A DNA stretch of 64,000 bases from Eubacterium sp. MSJ-33 (GTDB lineage: Bacteria > Bacillota > Clostridia > Lachnospirales > Lachnospiraceae), in contig NZ_CP076562.1 of assembly GCF_022174665.1 (NCBI RefSeq), forward strand, positions 188,001 to 252,000. Direction: 5' to 3'. Positions 16,792 through 25,794 of the stretch are shown piece after piece; position 1 is the first letter of the stretch, and every line of letters begins with the position of its first letter. The position numbers and the translations under genes are program-made. A model generated the notes under the pieces. The model did no database searches, had not been told where the DNA came from, and saw nothing but the letters and a program-made list of their open reading frames with translations.

Positions 16792-19700
16792 ATGAAACGT
16801 AAAATGAAAATTACGATATCAGCATTAGCAGTTATGTTCGTTGCAGCAATTGCAGTTGCAATCGCTTCTTTCTCTTTTGCTGGAAATGGGAATGGCGATG
16901 ATGCACTGTCCGATGATCTGCTTTTAGCAGATGCCAGTGGGTCAGTCAGTGAAAAGACAATCATTGATTATATTATTGATAATTCACATTCGACGGATCC
17001 GGATATTGACAAGATGTATCATATTGTTGAGATTACTTCAAACAATGCTTCGACGTTAGAGGATTATGCCTTAAAAAATGAGGGATTCCGCAAATATGTA
17101 ATCGATGGAAATCGTACAATCGAGGAGTTAATGGCAGAAGGTTGTGTGGATTATAAGTCTTATCTGGCAAGTGTGAAAGACGAGGAATCTTTGAAGGCAA
17201 TTTCCAATGCAGATCTGATCTATGTCAGCAATGACGGGGCAAAGAAGTTTTCTAAGGAAAATGATATAAGTGAAGAATTGTATGATGTATTACATGAGTA
17301 TGCAGTTGGTTCGTTTAAACCGTTGATTATTGACAGTCCGACTGCTACAGTCATTGATAATGATGATTCTAAGAGCATGGCGGATCTGGCAAAGAATGTG
17401 TTTGGACCGAATGAAAAGTATTACTATACATTCAAGTGGAATTCCGGTATGTCAGCCAGTGATTATTTGTCGCATGCTTCCGGATCTTTGTATCTGGGAA
17501 TCAATGGTAAGACACAGTTAAATAATGGTGTCTGGAAAAATGTATATGATTCTGCAATTCAGTTGGATGAGACAGGAAACATAATTACAACACCTGTTCC
17601 TGCGGAACAGAAACTTGCAAAAGTGTTGTCCGTTGGTGTGAATGAAACTGCATATCAAAAGACAACAGATATATTAGCGGGTAATACAGAGTTACCGCCT
17701 GGAACCAATCTGTATCAGATTGTTACTGCAGAAGATGGCACAAAGTCCGTACAGACAGATACTTCGACAGGCAAAAAAGTGTTCTATAAAAGAGAAGATA
17801 ATTCGATTTTCAGTACACATGGATATAATGCGCGTACAGAAAAACGTCCGAATTATATTGAAAATGATCGTGTCACTTTAGCTGAGCTTGCACAGATTGA
17901 CTTAGATGAATATGATATGATCATCTTAGAGGACTCTTGTAATAACGCATCTGTAACAAGTGATATTTATAAGAAACTTGCTTCTGCAATGTATGGAAAG
18001 TTACATATCGTGTATGATTCAGCAATGGGTACAGCAACTGCTGACAATAAGACGAATATAACTGACGGAGAAAAGCGTGATACAAAATATAATGTATTAT
18101 TCTTCTCTGTGTCAACATCTGATTATGTTGCCAAGTATGACAATATTATGGTAACAAACCGTAATGACTTCAGCTTGATTACAACATCGGCGAGTGCAAG
18201 TACAGCAAAGGTAATCGCAGATCTGATCAATGCTTCAAAGTATAGAGGTATTGGCGGTAGCAGTTCGGCTGCTTCTATGTTTACGGTATTGGAATTACAG
18301 CCTTGTTATCCAATTGATAAGGAATTAGCAGAGTCTAAAAATAAAACAATGGAAAATGGCTATAGCGGTGATTATTACGAATCACCTGCAGATGTCGTAA
18401 ATGGAAAGACAAAGAATGAACTTCCAGAGGGAACAGAGTATTATGCATGGGAATTATCTAAGGCAAAGCTTGCGGATGCACTGGATATTCCATACAACAA
18501 GATCAAATTGGTGCAGATGTCCACAGAGGAATTTGCCGGTGATAAGACAGAGATTCTCGGAACCTATGATATGATTTATATTGGTGGAAATATATCATCA
18601 TTACGAGATGACCCACAGAAATTTATGGCGTTGTCGAATAGTTCGCCATATATTCGAAGTACAGAGGCTTTGGCAAAGCTTCCAATCTACTGTATGTATT
18701 CACACAATGGAGATTTCGTTGAAACAGGTGGTGCAGCAAACCATAGTGTTGCAGAGGGTAATGTACTTACATCCGAGGTTCAGAAAGATGGTAAGATTCA
18801 GAGTACATTTACTTATTTGAATGGTAATGATATTACATATAATCGATATCTTGCATTGAAAGATTATATTGAAAAGGGAATGCCGGTCGTTGTGAGTGGT
18901 ACAGCATTCCGGGCATATACCATGGCAAAGACGAAAGGGTATTTGCAGAATTCGATTGACCCGGATTGTAACATGTACAAGGTGCTTGCTGCATGTGAGG
19001 CACAAAAGACAAAGACCAGCGAGAATCCAACGGTGGTTACTGATTTCAAAGAGGATGCTGTAGTGGAAATCTATAGTGATGGTACGCTGGGAGAGTCTCA
19101 GACCGGATATGTGTCAGTATTTGCATCTGCGGCTGGATCAACGAGCGACAGTGATTCGTCAGCAACTCAGGTAACCGGAAGTAAGGAATTGCTGCTGCAG
19201 GTATACAATGCAGCAAAGAAGAAACCGAAGCTGACCGTCAAGAAGATGCCGGCAACCTACAACCGATTCGACAGTGAGACAATCTTGACAGATCGTACGT
19301 TGAAATTTGAATATGATGTTGCAAACTGCTCGAATTATACAGTGTCACTGTATATCGATGATGATGGAAATAGTAAATTCAACAAAGATAAGTCTGGTAA
19401 AGAATTCATGACGAGCAGTAACACAGGAAAGCTCGAGTATACATGTCCGACCTCATTCTTTGGACCGGTTTATTGGATGCTGGAAGTTGTTGATAATGAC
19501 ACAGACATATCTGTTACTCAGACGGGATTTTCTTACATCAAAAATAGTTCGGATGAGAAGCAGCAGGTAAGTGTACTTCAGATTATGCCGGAAAAAGGCG
19601 GTGGTCAGACAGGAAATGATTCCTTGTATTTCTGCCCAATCTGCCAGAGATCCAGCGAGATATTGGAATACAACCCACTCTTTAAGGAAAACAATTATCG

Positions 19701-22149
19701 ATATGGACAGAGCCAGGAATATGAGCAGTATTATCTGGATACAAAGAACACGTCTGGTATATGGAATAAGGATATATCATATACATATTGGGATCCAAAT
19801 AAAGGTCAATGGGGCGAAAATGTGACAGTTACCAAGAACACTCAAATTTATTTTGGTAAACATGAGCATGATTTTGGTATTGCAACTTACGACGGTGGCC
19901 GAGCACTTGCAGGTTCCGATAAAAAAGGTACAGATGAAGTATATGATAATCTTGCTTCTGATATAGAGAATCTGTATGATTTTGATATTGACATTATTCG
20001 AAGAAGTGAATTCGAAGAGTGGTCTCGACAGGTAAGAGATGCGTATACGAAAAAGGTAGATACGACAAAGAATACAATTACTGATCAAGCAGTTTCAGTA
20101 GCGGATATGCGTGCAGAAGTAAAGCTTGGTCCTGCTACAGATGCACCGGGCAGTGAAGACTTTACACAATTGCTGAATGAAAAGATTGCAAAACTTGATG
20201 GTGCTACGGAAATAGAGAAGATTGACAAGTTGTCTGATGATGATATTCAGGTTCTCTATGTACAGAAGAAAAAGTGTGATTATGCAGCACTTGCAAATCA
20301 GTATTTGCTGGAATCACAGGAAAAAGAAGAGACTGCAGAGAAGGAAAAAGAAAAGTTAAATGCAGCACTTGACGCAATGATCGCGGATGGTCGTACACCA
20401 AATACAAATCCAGGTGTAGATTCAAGAATCAACTGGGTAAATGAGTTAAAACAGATTCGTGAGTCTGAGTATTACTTCGATTTGTATTCTATGGCGAGCA
20501 GAGTCATGTTAACCAATGATATATCATCCTTCTACTTTAGTGATGGTACCGACTTGGATGTACTGGTATCAAACTATTATAAGGCAAACGACGCGAAGCT
20601 TGAAAAGAAGGATCTGTATAAGTTCTATACGCGGTTAGCAGGAGGTACAGATTGGATTAATAATTGCTACAGCACAGTATTGCTTGGACCTTCTGAGAGC
20701 TTTAATGGAGATGATATTACAGAACCATGTGCATTGGATGATTTGGAGAAGTATGTTCGGGACGGACATCAGATAGTTCTTTTCCATGACACATTGTCAG
20801 CATATGCGGATAAGGGAGCTGTTAAGCTGACAGCAAGACTTCGTTCATATTTTGGTATGGATCGGTATCATATGCTGTCGGATGCAGAGACAGAAGATTC
20901 GGCAAAATATAGTTCGAATCCGGTTATATCCGGTTCTGATTCGAATTATGTAAAGTATACTTCAACGGATACGAACAAATATTTTATGACAAATCTATCT
21001 ACGCGACCGAGAAATGATGACAAGCGTTATGCGGCATGGAATTCAGAATCAGGTATTAATACTGACCGGTATCTGACAAGGGTAGCATATACAGATGTGC
21101 AGATGATAGGTGATAATGGTGTAAGAATGAAGTATGCAATGCCATACAGATATGCAACTGTTAATTATGCAGAGCAGTCAACACAGATTCAGGATACGCA
21201 GTTTGATTTTGGTAGTAGTGGTAAAGGATTTGGTACAAACAGAGCAAGTCAGAATAATGCGGGCATTGTTACGACATTCCCATTCACGATTTCAAAAGAA
21301 CTGAATATCGGTCCAACACATGGACAGGCATACGCCGTGGATCTGGAAGACGATGATATGACAGTATGGTATTCACTTGCTGCAGCTTATAATACAAAGA
21401 CTGGATCATCCATGTTTGCAGCGTCTCCAAGAGATGCGATGGATAGTTATTTCCTGTATTCTTATAAGAATGTATTCTACTGTGGAGCAGGTCATTCGGA
21501 TATCACAGGTATCCGTAAGGATAATAACGATGAGCGGTATTTGTTTATTAACATTATCTGTAACTCTGTACGATTGAGTGTAAATCAGCCGAGAATCAAC
21601 ATTTATGACTACAAGACAGAGGAAAATAACATTATCAAACGTAAAGAAGATGGTTCTTATGAGACAAAGGTTGATGAGGATACAGCATATCCGGAGTTTA
21701 GTATGAAGGTAACTTTGGATACAAGTGCTAAGATCTCAAGGGTAAGAATCTATTATGATTTGGATTATCTGACAAACAGCTCGAATGAATATACAGAAGA
21801 TTCAAACCATATCATGGTTGCTAACTGGAATGTAAGTAATGTACAATCCGGTAAGCGTCGTGATATCTGGAGATATGATTCCGATCTGATACCATTACGG
21901 GCGAAGATGGAAAATGGTCAACCAGTCATGAATGGTAAGGATTATGTTTGGGAGACAGAGAAGTATACGGGTGCCGACGGAAAAGAATCGGATCAGGTTA
22001 TGACACGATTGAAACTCCAGCCATCTTATTTCGCTCCATATAACAATGAGTATACATATCTTGTGATTCAGGTAACGGATGATGCAGGAAATACTGTATA
22101 CCAGCGAATTAAGATCAAGTTAAAACCACACTTGTTTGACTTGACGTAA
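16792..22149 (+). CDS. Giant exported pilus-locus protein, PilY1-position candidate tip adhesin
   Basis: The 1785-residue protein has a basic start and one hydrophobic segment (about 8-30) that is a signal peptide or anchor; no prepilin motif and no C-terminal sorting signal. It resembles the clostridial family I recall as DUF5057 (unverified). Visible parts: Rossmann-like blocks with YDMIILED near 372, YDMIYIGG near 592 plus YIEKGMPVVVSG near 690, and YVRDGHQIVLFHDTL near 1317; an Ig-like segment about 833-916 holding an Asp-rich loop YIDDDGNSKFNKDKSG near 854; a CPIC pair near 946; a Glu/Lys coiled coil near 1176-1200; an Ig-like C-terminus from about 1636. GGAGGAGG supports the start. It ends the operon in the PilY1 position, so a tip adhesin or priming role is inferred. 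Confidence 0.72.
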   Translation: MKRKMKITISALAVMFVAAIAVAIASFSFAGNGNGDDALSDDLLLADASGSVSEKTIIDYIIDNSHSTDPDIDKMYHIVEITSNNASTLEDYALKNEGFRKYVIDGNRTIEELMAEGCVDYKSYLASVKDEESLKAISNADLIYVSNDGAKKFSKENDISEELYDVLHEYAVGSFKPLIIDSPTATVIDNDDSKSMADLAKNVFGPNEKYYYTFKWNSGMSASDYLSHASGSLYLGINGKTQLNNGVWKNVYDSAIQLDETGNIITTPVPAEQKLAKVLSVGVNETAYQKTTDILAGNTELPPGTNLYQIVTAEDGTKSVQTDTSTGKKVFYKREDNSIFSTHGYNARTEKRPNYIENDRVTLAELAQIDLDEYDMIILEDSCNNASVTSDIYKKLASAMYGKLHIVYDSAMGTATADNKTNITDGEKRDTKYNVLFFSVSTSDYVAKYDNIMVTNRNDFSLITTSASASTAKVIADLINASKYRGIGGSSSAASMFTVLELQPCYPIDKELAESKNKTMENGYSGDYYESPADVVNGKTKNELPEGTEYYAWELSKAKLADALDIPYNKIKLVQMSTEEFAGDKTEILGTYDMIYIGGNISSLRDDPQKFMALSNSSPYIRSTEALAKLPIYCMYSHNGDFVETGGAANHSVAEGNVLTSEVQKDGKIQSTFTYLNGNDITYNRYLALKDYIEKGMPVVVSGTAFRAYTMAKTKGYLQNSIDPDCNMYKVLAACEAQKTKTSENPTVVTDFKEDAVVEIYSDGTLGESQTGYVSVFASAAGSTSDSDSSATQVTGSKELLLQVYNAAKKKPKLTVKKMPATYNRFDSETILTDRTLKFEYDVANCSNYTVSLYIDDDGNSKFNKDKSGKEFMTSSNTGKLEYTCPTSFFGPVYWMLEVVDNDTDISVTQTGFSYIKNSSDEKQQVSVLQIMPEKGGGQTGNDSLYFCPICQRSSEILEYNPLFKENNYRYGQSQEYEQYYLDTKNTSGIWNKDISYTYWDPNKGQWGENVTVTKNTQIYFGKHEHDFGIATYDGGRALAGSDKKGTDEVYDNLASDIENLYDFDIDIIRRSEFEEWSRQVRDAYTKKVDTTKNTITDQAVSVADMRAEVKLGPATDAPGSEDFTQLLNEKIAKLDGATEIEKIDKLSDDDIQVLYVQKKKCDYAALANQYLLESQEKEETAEKEKEKLNAALDAMIADGRTPNTNPGVDSRINWVNELKQIRESEYYFDLYSMASRVMLTNDISSFYFSDGTDLDVLVSNYYKANDAKLEKKDLYKFYTRLAGGTDWINNCYSTVLLGPSESFNGDDITEPCALDDLEKYVRDGHQIVLFHDTLSAYADKGAVKLTARLRSYFGMDRYHMLSDAETEDSAKYSSNPVISGSDSNYVKYTSTDTNKYFMTNLSTRPRNDDKRYAAWNSESGINTDRYLTRVAYTDVQMIGDNGVRMKYAMPYRYATVNYAEQSTQIQDTQFDFGSSGKGFGTNRASQNNAGIVTTFPFTISKELNIGPTHGQAYAVDLEDDDMTVWYSLAAAYNTKTGSSMFAASPRDAMDSYFLYSYKNVFYCGAGHSDITGIRKDNNDERYLFINIICNSVRLSVNQPRINIYDYKTEENNIIKRKEDGSYETKVDEDTAYPEFSMKVTLDTSAKISRVRIYYDLDYLTNSSNEYTEDSNHIMVANWNVSNVQSGKRRDIWRYDSDLIPLRAKMENGQPVMNGKDYVWETEKYTGADGKESDQVMTRLKLQPSYFAPYNNEYTYLVIQVTDDAGNTVYQRIKIKLKPHLFDLT

Positions 22150-22163
22150 TTTATAAGAATTTA

Positions 22164-22212
22164 GAGTTATGGATATCTTCGTAAGGAGGTATTCATAGCT
22201 CTTTTCTTTTTG
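22164..22212 (+). terminator. Terminator of the pilus operon
   Basis: A stem of about 16 pairs (22164-22179 with 22186-22201), with several G-U pairs, has the loop CGUAAG and is followed by TTTTCTTTTTG. It lies 15 bases after the giant gene and clearly closes the locus. Confidence 0.8.
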
Positions 22213-22244
22213 TTGTGTTTTTTGACAGTTGAGTGATTTCCTGT

Positions 22245-22273
22245 TTGTCTATATAGGTAGATTGTGGTATCAT
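22245..22273 (+). promoter_or_regulatory. Promoter of the glycan cluster
   Basis: TTGTCT (22245-22250) and TATCAT (22268-22273) are 17 bases apart, 33 bases before the first gene of the cluster. A TTGACA at 22222 lacks a partner at proper distance. Sigma-A-type promoter, inferred from spacing. Confidence 0.5.
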
Positions 22274-22305
22274 ATAAGATATATTTGGAAGGGAAGAGAC
22301 GAAGG

Positions 22306-22638
22306 ATGTTAACAGCAAAAGAGATTGTAGCAACGATACAGGATACAATAGAAGACTGGCATGCAAATAACAGTGTAAGACCGGACGATTATGTCATTGT
22401 TACAGATGAAATCAGAAAAATCAAACCATTGAATGTACATCGGGACGATATGAAGACTGTTGTGCGGGAGCTTGTCATCACGAATACGGAAATGTGGCAT
22501 GAAGAAGATAAAGTGCGCAGTGATAAGGATGATGTTGTTTTAAAAGCAATTCGCAATATTAACCCGTTGAACCAGCATCGGAATGATCTGATTGAAGAAG
22601 TGGATGAGATTATCACAGAACAGGCAGGGGAGAGATAA
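22306..22638 (+). CDS. Small protein with internal PLNxHRxD duplication
   Basis: The 110-residue soluble protein is not assigned to a known family. It holds two copies of one motif: KIKPLNVHRDDMKTVVREL and NINPLNQHRNDLIEEVDEI, separated by about 45 residues. Predicted largely helical and acidic. Start ATG 22306 (MLTAKEIV) was chosen over an upstream GTG because GAAGGGAAGAG lies before it. It starts the glycan cluster and is four bases from another small helical protein, so the pair may act together, perhaps as accessory factors of sugar assembly. Confidence 0.7.
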   Translation: MLTAKEIVATIQDTIEDWHANNSVRPDDYVIVTDEIRKIKPLNVHRDDMKTVVRELVITNTEMWHEEDKVRSDKDDVVLKAIRNINPLNQHRNDLIEEVDEIITEQAGER

Positions 22639-22641
22639 CAG

Positions 22642-22902
22642 ATGGAAACAGTAGGAAGTCTGATAGATAAATTAAGCATCAATGAATTAAAGATATATCA
22701 CATGACAGAACAGAAAAACCGCGATGATGTAGATGATGCATTTCGCGAGGATTGTGAGAATCGATTACAGATATTAACAACACAAAGAGAAGATCTGACA
22801 GAAGAACTGCAGCAGTTAATGAATGATGTTGTCAGTGGACAGAAGAGCTTCAAAGTGTATCGACAGATGAAGATGTATAACGAAAAGAAATTTAAGGATT
22901 GA
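22642..22902 (+). CDS. Small helical protein in glycan cluster
   Basis: This 86-residue protein (METVGSLIDKLSINELKIYH at the start) is charged and helical, with no membrane segment. Similar small proteins occur, from memory, in surface-polysaccharide clusters of Gram-negative and clostridial species, but I cannot name a family. AGGGGAGAG lies before the ATG, overlapping the end of the preceding gene, and the next gene begins four bases later. Tight spacing on both sides argues that it is real and co-translated. Confidence 0.65.
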   Translation: METVGSLIDKLSINELKIYHMTEQKNRDDVDDAFREDCENRLQILTTQREDLTEELQQLMNDVVSGQKSFKVYRQMKMYNEKKFKD

Positions 22903-22906
22903 TAAG

Positions 22907-23620
22907 ATGAAGAAAACAATTATAGTTATGCCGGTTGCGAATGAAGGTGCAACTATGCAGCATGTAATTGACGAAATAATGGCGTTACCATACGATAATT
23001 TATATCTGTATCCGGTGATTGATTCATTTTCAACGGACAATACAGAACAGATCATCCGTGAGGCAGAGATTTTATATAATCACAGAGTGAAATGTCTGTA
23101 TTATAAGAAGTCAACCGGTATGATCAGTTGTTATCTGTATGGATTTCATATTGCATTAAAAGATGGTGCGCAGCAGATTATAGAGATGGATGGTGGCGGG
23201 AGTCATGATCCAAAAGAACTGCCTTTGTTTATAGATGCATTGGAAGAGGGATATGACTGCGTATGGAGTTCCAGATTTATGCAGGGCGGAGAAGAAAAGC
23301 AGGTTTTATGGTATCGCAGGCTTCTAAGTAAAGGTGGAACATGGATTGCAAATCTGTTTTTGGGTACAAGATTATCTGATATGACAAGCGGGTATGAAGC
23401 ATTTCAGGCAGATGTACTTTCGGATTTTTATCTGTCCAGGTTTTTGTCGAAGGGGCATATGTATCAGACAGAGATGCGGTATTATTGTCGGAGATATTTG
23501 TACAAAGAAGTGCCGATTCATTATACCGGAGGTAAATCCAGCCTGAAGTTTAAATCTGTCATAGATGCGGTGTCAGTATTGTTCCGGTTGAGAAAGAATG
23601 AGAAGAGAGTCAGAAGATAA
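22907..23620 (+). CDS. GT2 glycosyltransferase, dolichol-phosphate-mannose synthase type
   Basis: This 237-residue enzyme has a GT-A fold, with IIVMPVANEGATM at the N-terminus, DSFSTDNT for nucleotide binding and EMDGGGSHDPKELP where the family has MDADxSHDP. The metal-binding DxD is therefore DGG, with the second Asp replaced by Gly. SSRFMQGG and DMTSGYEAF are further family marks of the DPM1 type. It probably transfers a sugar to polyprenyl phosphate or a cytosolic acceptor; no membrane helices. It sits directly before the nucleotidyltransferase-kinase fusion. Confidence 0.8.
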   Translation: MKKTIIVMPVANEGATMQHVIDEIMALPYDNLYLYPVIDSFSTDNTEQIIREAEILYNHRVKCLYYKKSTGMISCYLYGFHIALKDGAQQIIEMDGGGSHDPKELPLFIDALEEGYDCVWSSRFMQGGEEKQVLWYRRLLSKGGTWIANLFLGTRLSDMTSGYEAFQADVLSDFYLSRFLSKGHMYQTEMRYYCRRYLYKEVPIHYTGGKSSLKFKSVIDAVSVLFRLRKNEKRVRR

Positions 23621-23636
23621 GAGGGTGTAGATAGCG

Positions 23637-25175
23637 GTGGAGTATATAATTGTTCAGGCGGGTGGAAAAGGAACCAGACTTGGGCATCTGACAGAGAATA
23701 AACCGAAAGCATTGGTACCGGTTGAAAATCTGCCTATGCTTTTTCATTTATTCAGAAAATATCCGGATAAGAGGTTTATTATAATAGCAGATTATAAGAA
23801 GGATGTATTGAGAGAATATCTTTCTGTTTTCGCTGATGTGAAATATCAGGTTGTAGAAGCCGAAGGGAATGGAACATGTTCGGGGCTCTCTGCAGCACTT
23901 CGGTTGATTCCGGACGGACAGCCGTTTATGTTTATATGGTCGGATCTGATATTGCCGAAGACATTTGAGCTGCCTGCGGATTATCGGGAAGGACAGATTG
24001 CGAAGTACGACTATGTTGGATTGTCTGAGACATTTCCTTGCCGTTGGAAGTATGAAGACCGGGAGTTTCAGGAAGAACGCTCGGAAAAATATGGTGTTGC
24101 CGGATTGTTTTTGTTTACAGCAAAGGAAAAACTGGGTGAAGTTCCTGCAAGTGGAGAATTTGTACGTTTTTTGAAGGAACAGAAGAAGACGTATCATACA
24201 GTTGGAATCGGTGGAACCAGAGAGTTTGGCATTCTGGCAGAGTACGAGAAACTGGAACAGCAAAAATGCAGACCGTTCAATAAGATTACGGTTCGGGAAG
24301 ATTCAGAGAATAATCGTAAGATTCTGGTTAAGGAAGCAGTTGATGCACAGGGAGAGTCGCTTGCGAAAAGAGAATGTGCATGGTATGACAAGGCAAAAAA
24401 ACTGGCGATACCGGTGCTGCCGGAGATTTATAAGACAAACCCATTGGAGATGGAGTATATCGATGGTAACAATATATATGAACTGAATTTTTCGTATGAG
24501 CAAAAACACCGTATATTGGAGCAGTTGATTTTATCGCTGAAGAAGCTGCATCAGGCAGAACATGTTCCGGCAGATTCGTTCAGTATACATGAGACATACT
24601 ATAATAAAACTATGGATCGCCTGTCAAAAATACAGGATTTGATTCCATTTGCTAGAGAACGGGAAATCAGGATAAACGGAAAGTTATGCAGAAATGTATA
24701 TTATCATAAGCGGGAATTAGAGCAAAAACTACAGAAGTTTGTGGATAATTGCAGTGAGTTCTCGTTTATACATGGAGATTGTACATTCTCTAATATGATG
24801 ATCCGTAAAAATGGTGCCCCTGTATTGATTGATCCGAGAGGGTATTTTGGCTTTACGCAGTTGTATGGTGATGTACGCTACGATTGGGCAAAGCTGTATT
24901 ATTCGGTTGTGGGAAATTATGATCAATTTAATTTGAAGAGATTCCATTTATCTGTAGGACAAAGTGCAGATGATGGAGTGAAGTTAGAGATACAATCCAA
25001 TCAGTGGGAAGATATGGAATCTGATTTTTTCGCCCTTACAGGGTGTGATCCGAATGAGATTAAACTGCTGCATGCGGTTATCTGGCTATCACTGACAACG
25101 TATGCGTGGCAGGATTATGATTCTGTGTGTGGAGCTTTTTATAATGGATTGTTATATCTGGAAGATGTATTGTAG
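23637..25175 (+). CDS. Sugar nucleotidyltransferase fused to an APH-type kinase
   Basis: The 512 residues contain two enzymes. Residues 1 to about 225 are a nucleotidyltransferase with the signature GGKGTRLGHLTENKPKAL and an active-site WSDLILP. Residues from about 230 onward form an aminoglycoside-phosphotransferase/choline-kinase fold, with the catalytic loop HGDCTFSN near 379 and IDPRGYFG near 400 replacing the DxD loop. One protein thus could phosphorylate a sugar or alcohol and then activate it as an NDP derivative. GTG 23637 is the start, with AAGAGGGTG upstream. The neighbouring SIS isomerase and HAD phosphatase would supply substrate. The substrate itself is unknown. Confidence 0.82.
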   Translation: MEYIIVQAGGKGTRLGHLTENKPKALVPVENLPMLFHLFRKYPDKRFIIIADYKKDVLREYLSVFADVKYQVVEAEGNGTCSGLSAALRLIPDGQPFMFIWSDLILPKTFELPADYREGQIAKYDYVGLSETFPCRWKYEDREFQEERSEKYGVAGLFLFTAKEKLGEVPASGEFVRFLKEQKKTYHTVGIGGTREFGILAEYEKLEQQKCRPFNKITVREDSENNRKILVKEAVDAQGESLAKRECAWYDKAKKLAIPVLPEIYKTNPLEMEYIDGNNIYELNFSYEQKHRILEQLILSLKKLHQAEHVPADSFSIHETYYNKTMDRLSKIQDLIPFAREREIRINGKLCRNVYYHKRELEQKLQKFVDNCSEFSFIHGDCTFSNMMIRKNGAPVLIDPRGYFGFTQLYGDVRYDWAKLYYSVVGNYDQFNLKRFHLSVGQSADDGVKLEIQSNQWEDMESDFFALTGCDPNEIKLLHAVIWLSLTTYAWQDYDSVCGAFYNGLLYLEDVL

Positions 25176-25190
25176 ACAGGGGCGGTAAAG

Positions 25191-25787
25191 ATGACAACGT
25201 ATTTTGAGAGACAACTAAAGGAATTTGAACATTCGATTCATTCGATGGATATGAAGCTATTTGAACGATGGGTAGCGGAAGGTGTGGAAGTTTTAAAAAA
25301 AGGGCATAAAATTATAGTTTCCGGACTTGGAAAAAATGTTCCTGTATGCGAAAAGTTTGTTGGTTCCATGCAGTCATTAGGGTTAGAGGCATATTTTCTG
25401 AATACGAATTCTGCAGTTCATGGCGATATGGGAGTTGTAAAAGATGGCGATATGGTTATTATCCTGACAAAGAGTGGAGAAACCGCAGAGTCTATCTATT
25501 TGGAACGTCTGTTGCAGGAGCGGAAGATTAATATGTGGCTGCTCACTTTTTCAAAGGAGAGTACATTGACAAAGGAAATTCCGAACAGTGTTGTCTTGGA
25601 TTTGATACATGAGGGGGATATGTGGAACATTATGCCGAATAATTCCACAACGATTAATTTAATTGTACTGCAGGGCTTGGCGATGAAGATTGCATCTATA
25701 CTTGGTCTTACTTTGGAAGATTTTAAGCGGAATCATCCCGGTGGTGCGATTGGAATGCAGTTAAATTACAGAAAAGAACAGGAATGA
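25191..25787 (+). CDS. SIS-domain sugar-phosphate isomerase (KdsD/GutQ-like)
   Basis: This 198-residue single SIS domain carries IIVSGLGKNVPVCEKF, the phosphosugar loop TKSGET and the late motif NHPGGAIG of arabinose-5-phosphate isomerases. It has no CBS pair, unlike full KdsD. It probably interconverts a ketose and aldose phosphate for the adjacent activating enzyme. GmhA-type isomerases are the alternative; the HPGG motif favours the KpsF/GutQ branch. Start ATG 25191 has GGGGCGG upstream. It is followed seven bases later by the HAD phosphatase. Confidence 0.8.
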   Translation: MTTYFERQLKEFEHSIHSMDMKLFERWVAEGVEVLKKGHKIIVSGLGKNVPVCEKFVGSMQSLGLEAYFLNTNSAVHGDMGVVKDGDMVIILTKSGETAESIYLERLLQERKINMWLLTFSKESTLTKEIPNSVVLDLIHEGDMWNIMPNNSTTINLIVLQGLAMKIASILGLTLEDFKRNHPGGAIGMQLNYRKEQE

Positions 25788-25794
25788 GAAGGTT

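Noticed and set aside
17350..17390. MIDAS-like DDSKSM in the giant pilus-locus protein, suggesting a VWA domain as in PilY1
   Set aside because: The Asp is two residues too far from the preceding strand and no matching Thr or second Asp loops were found.
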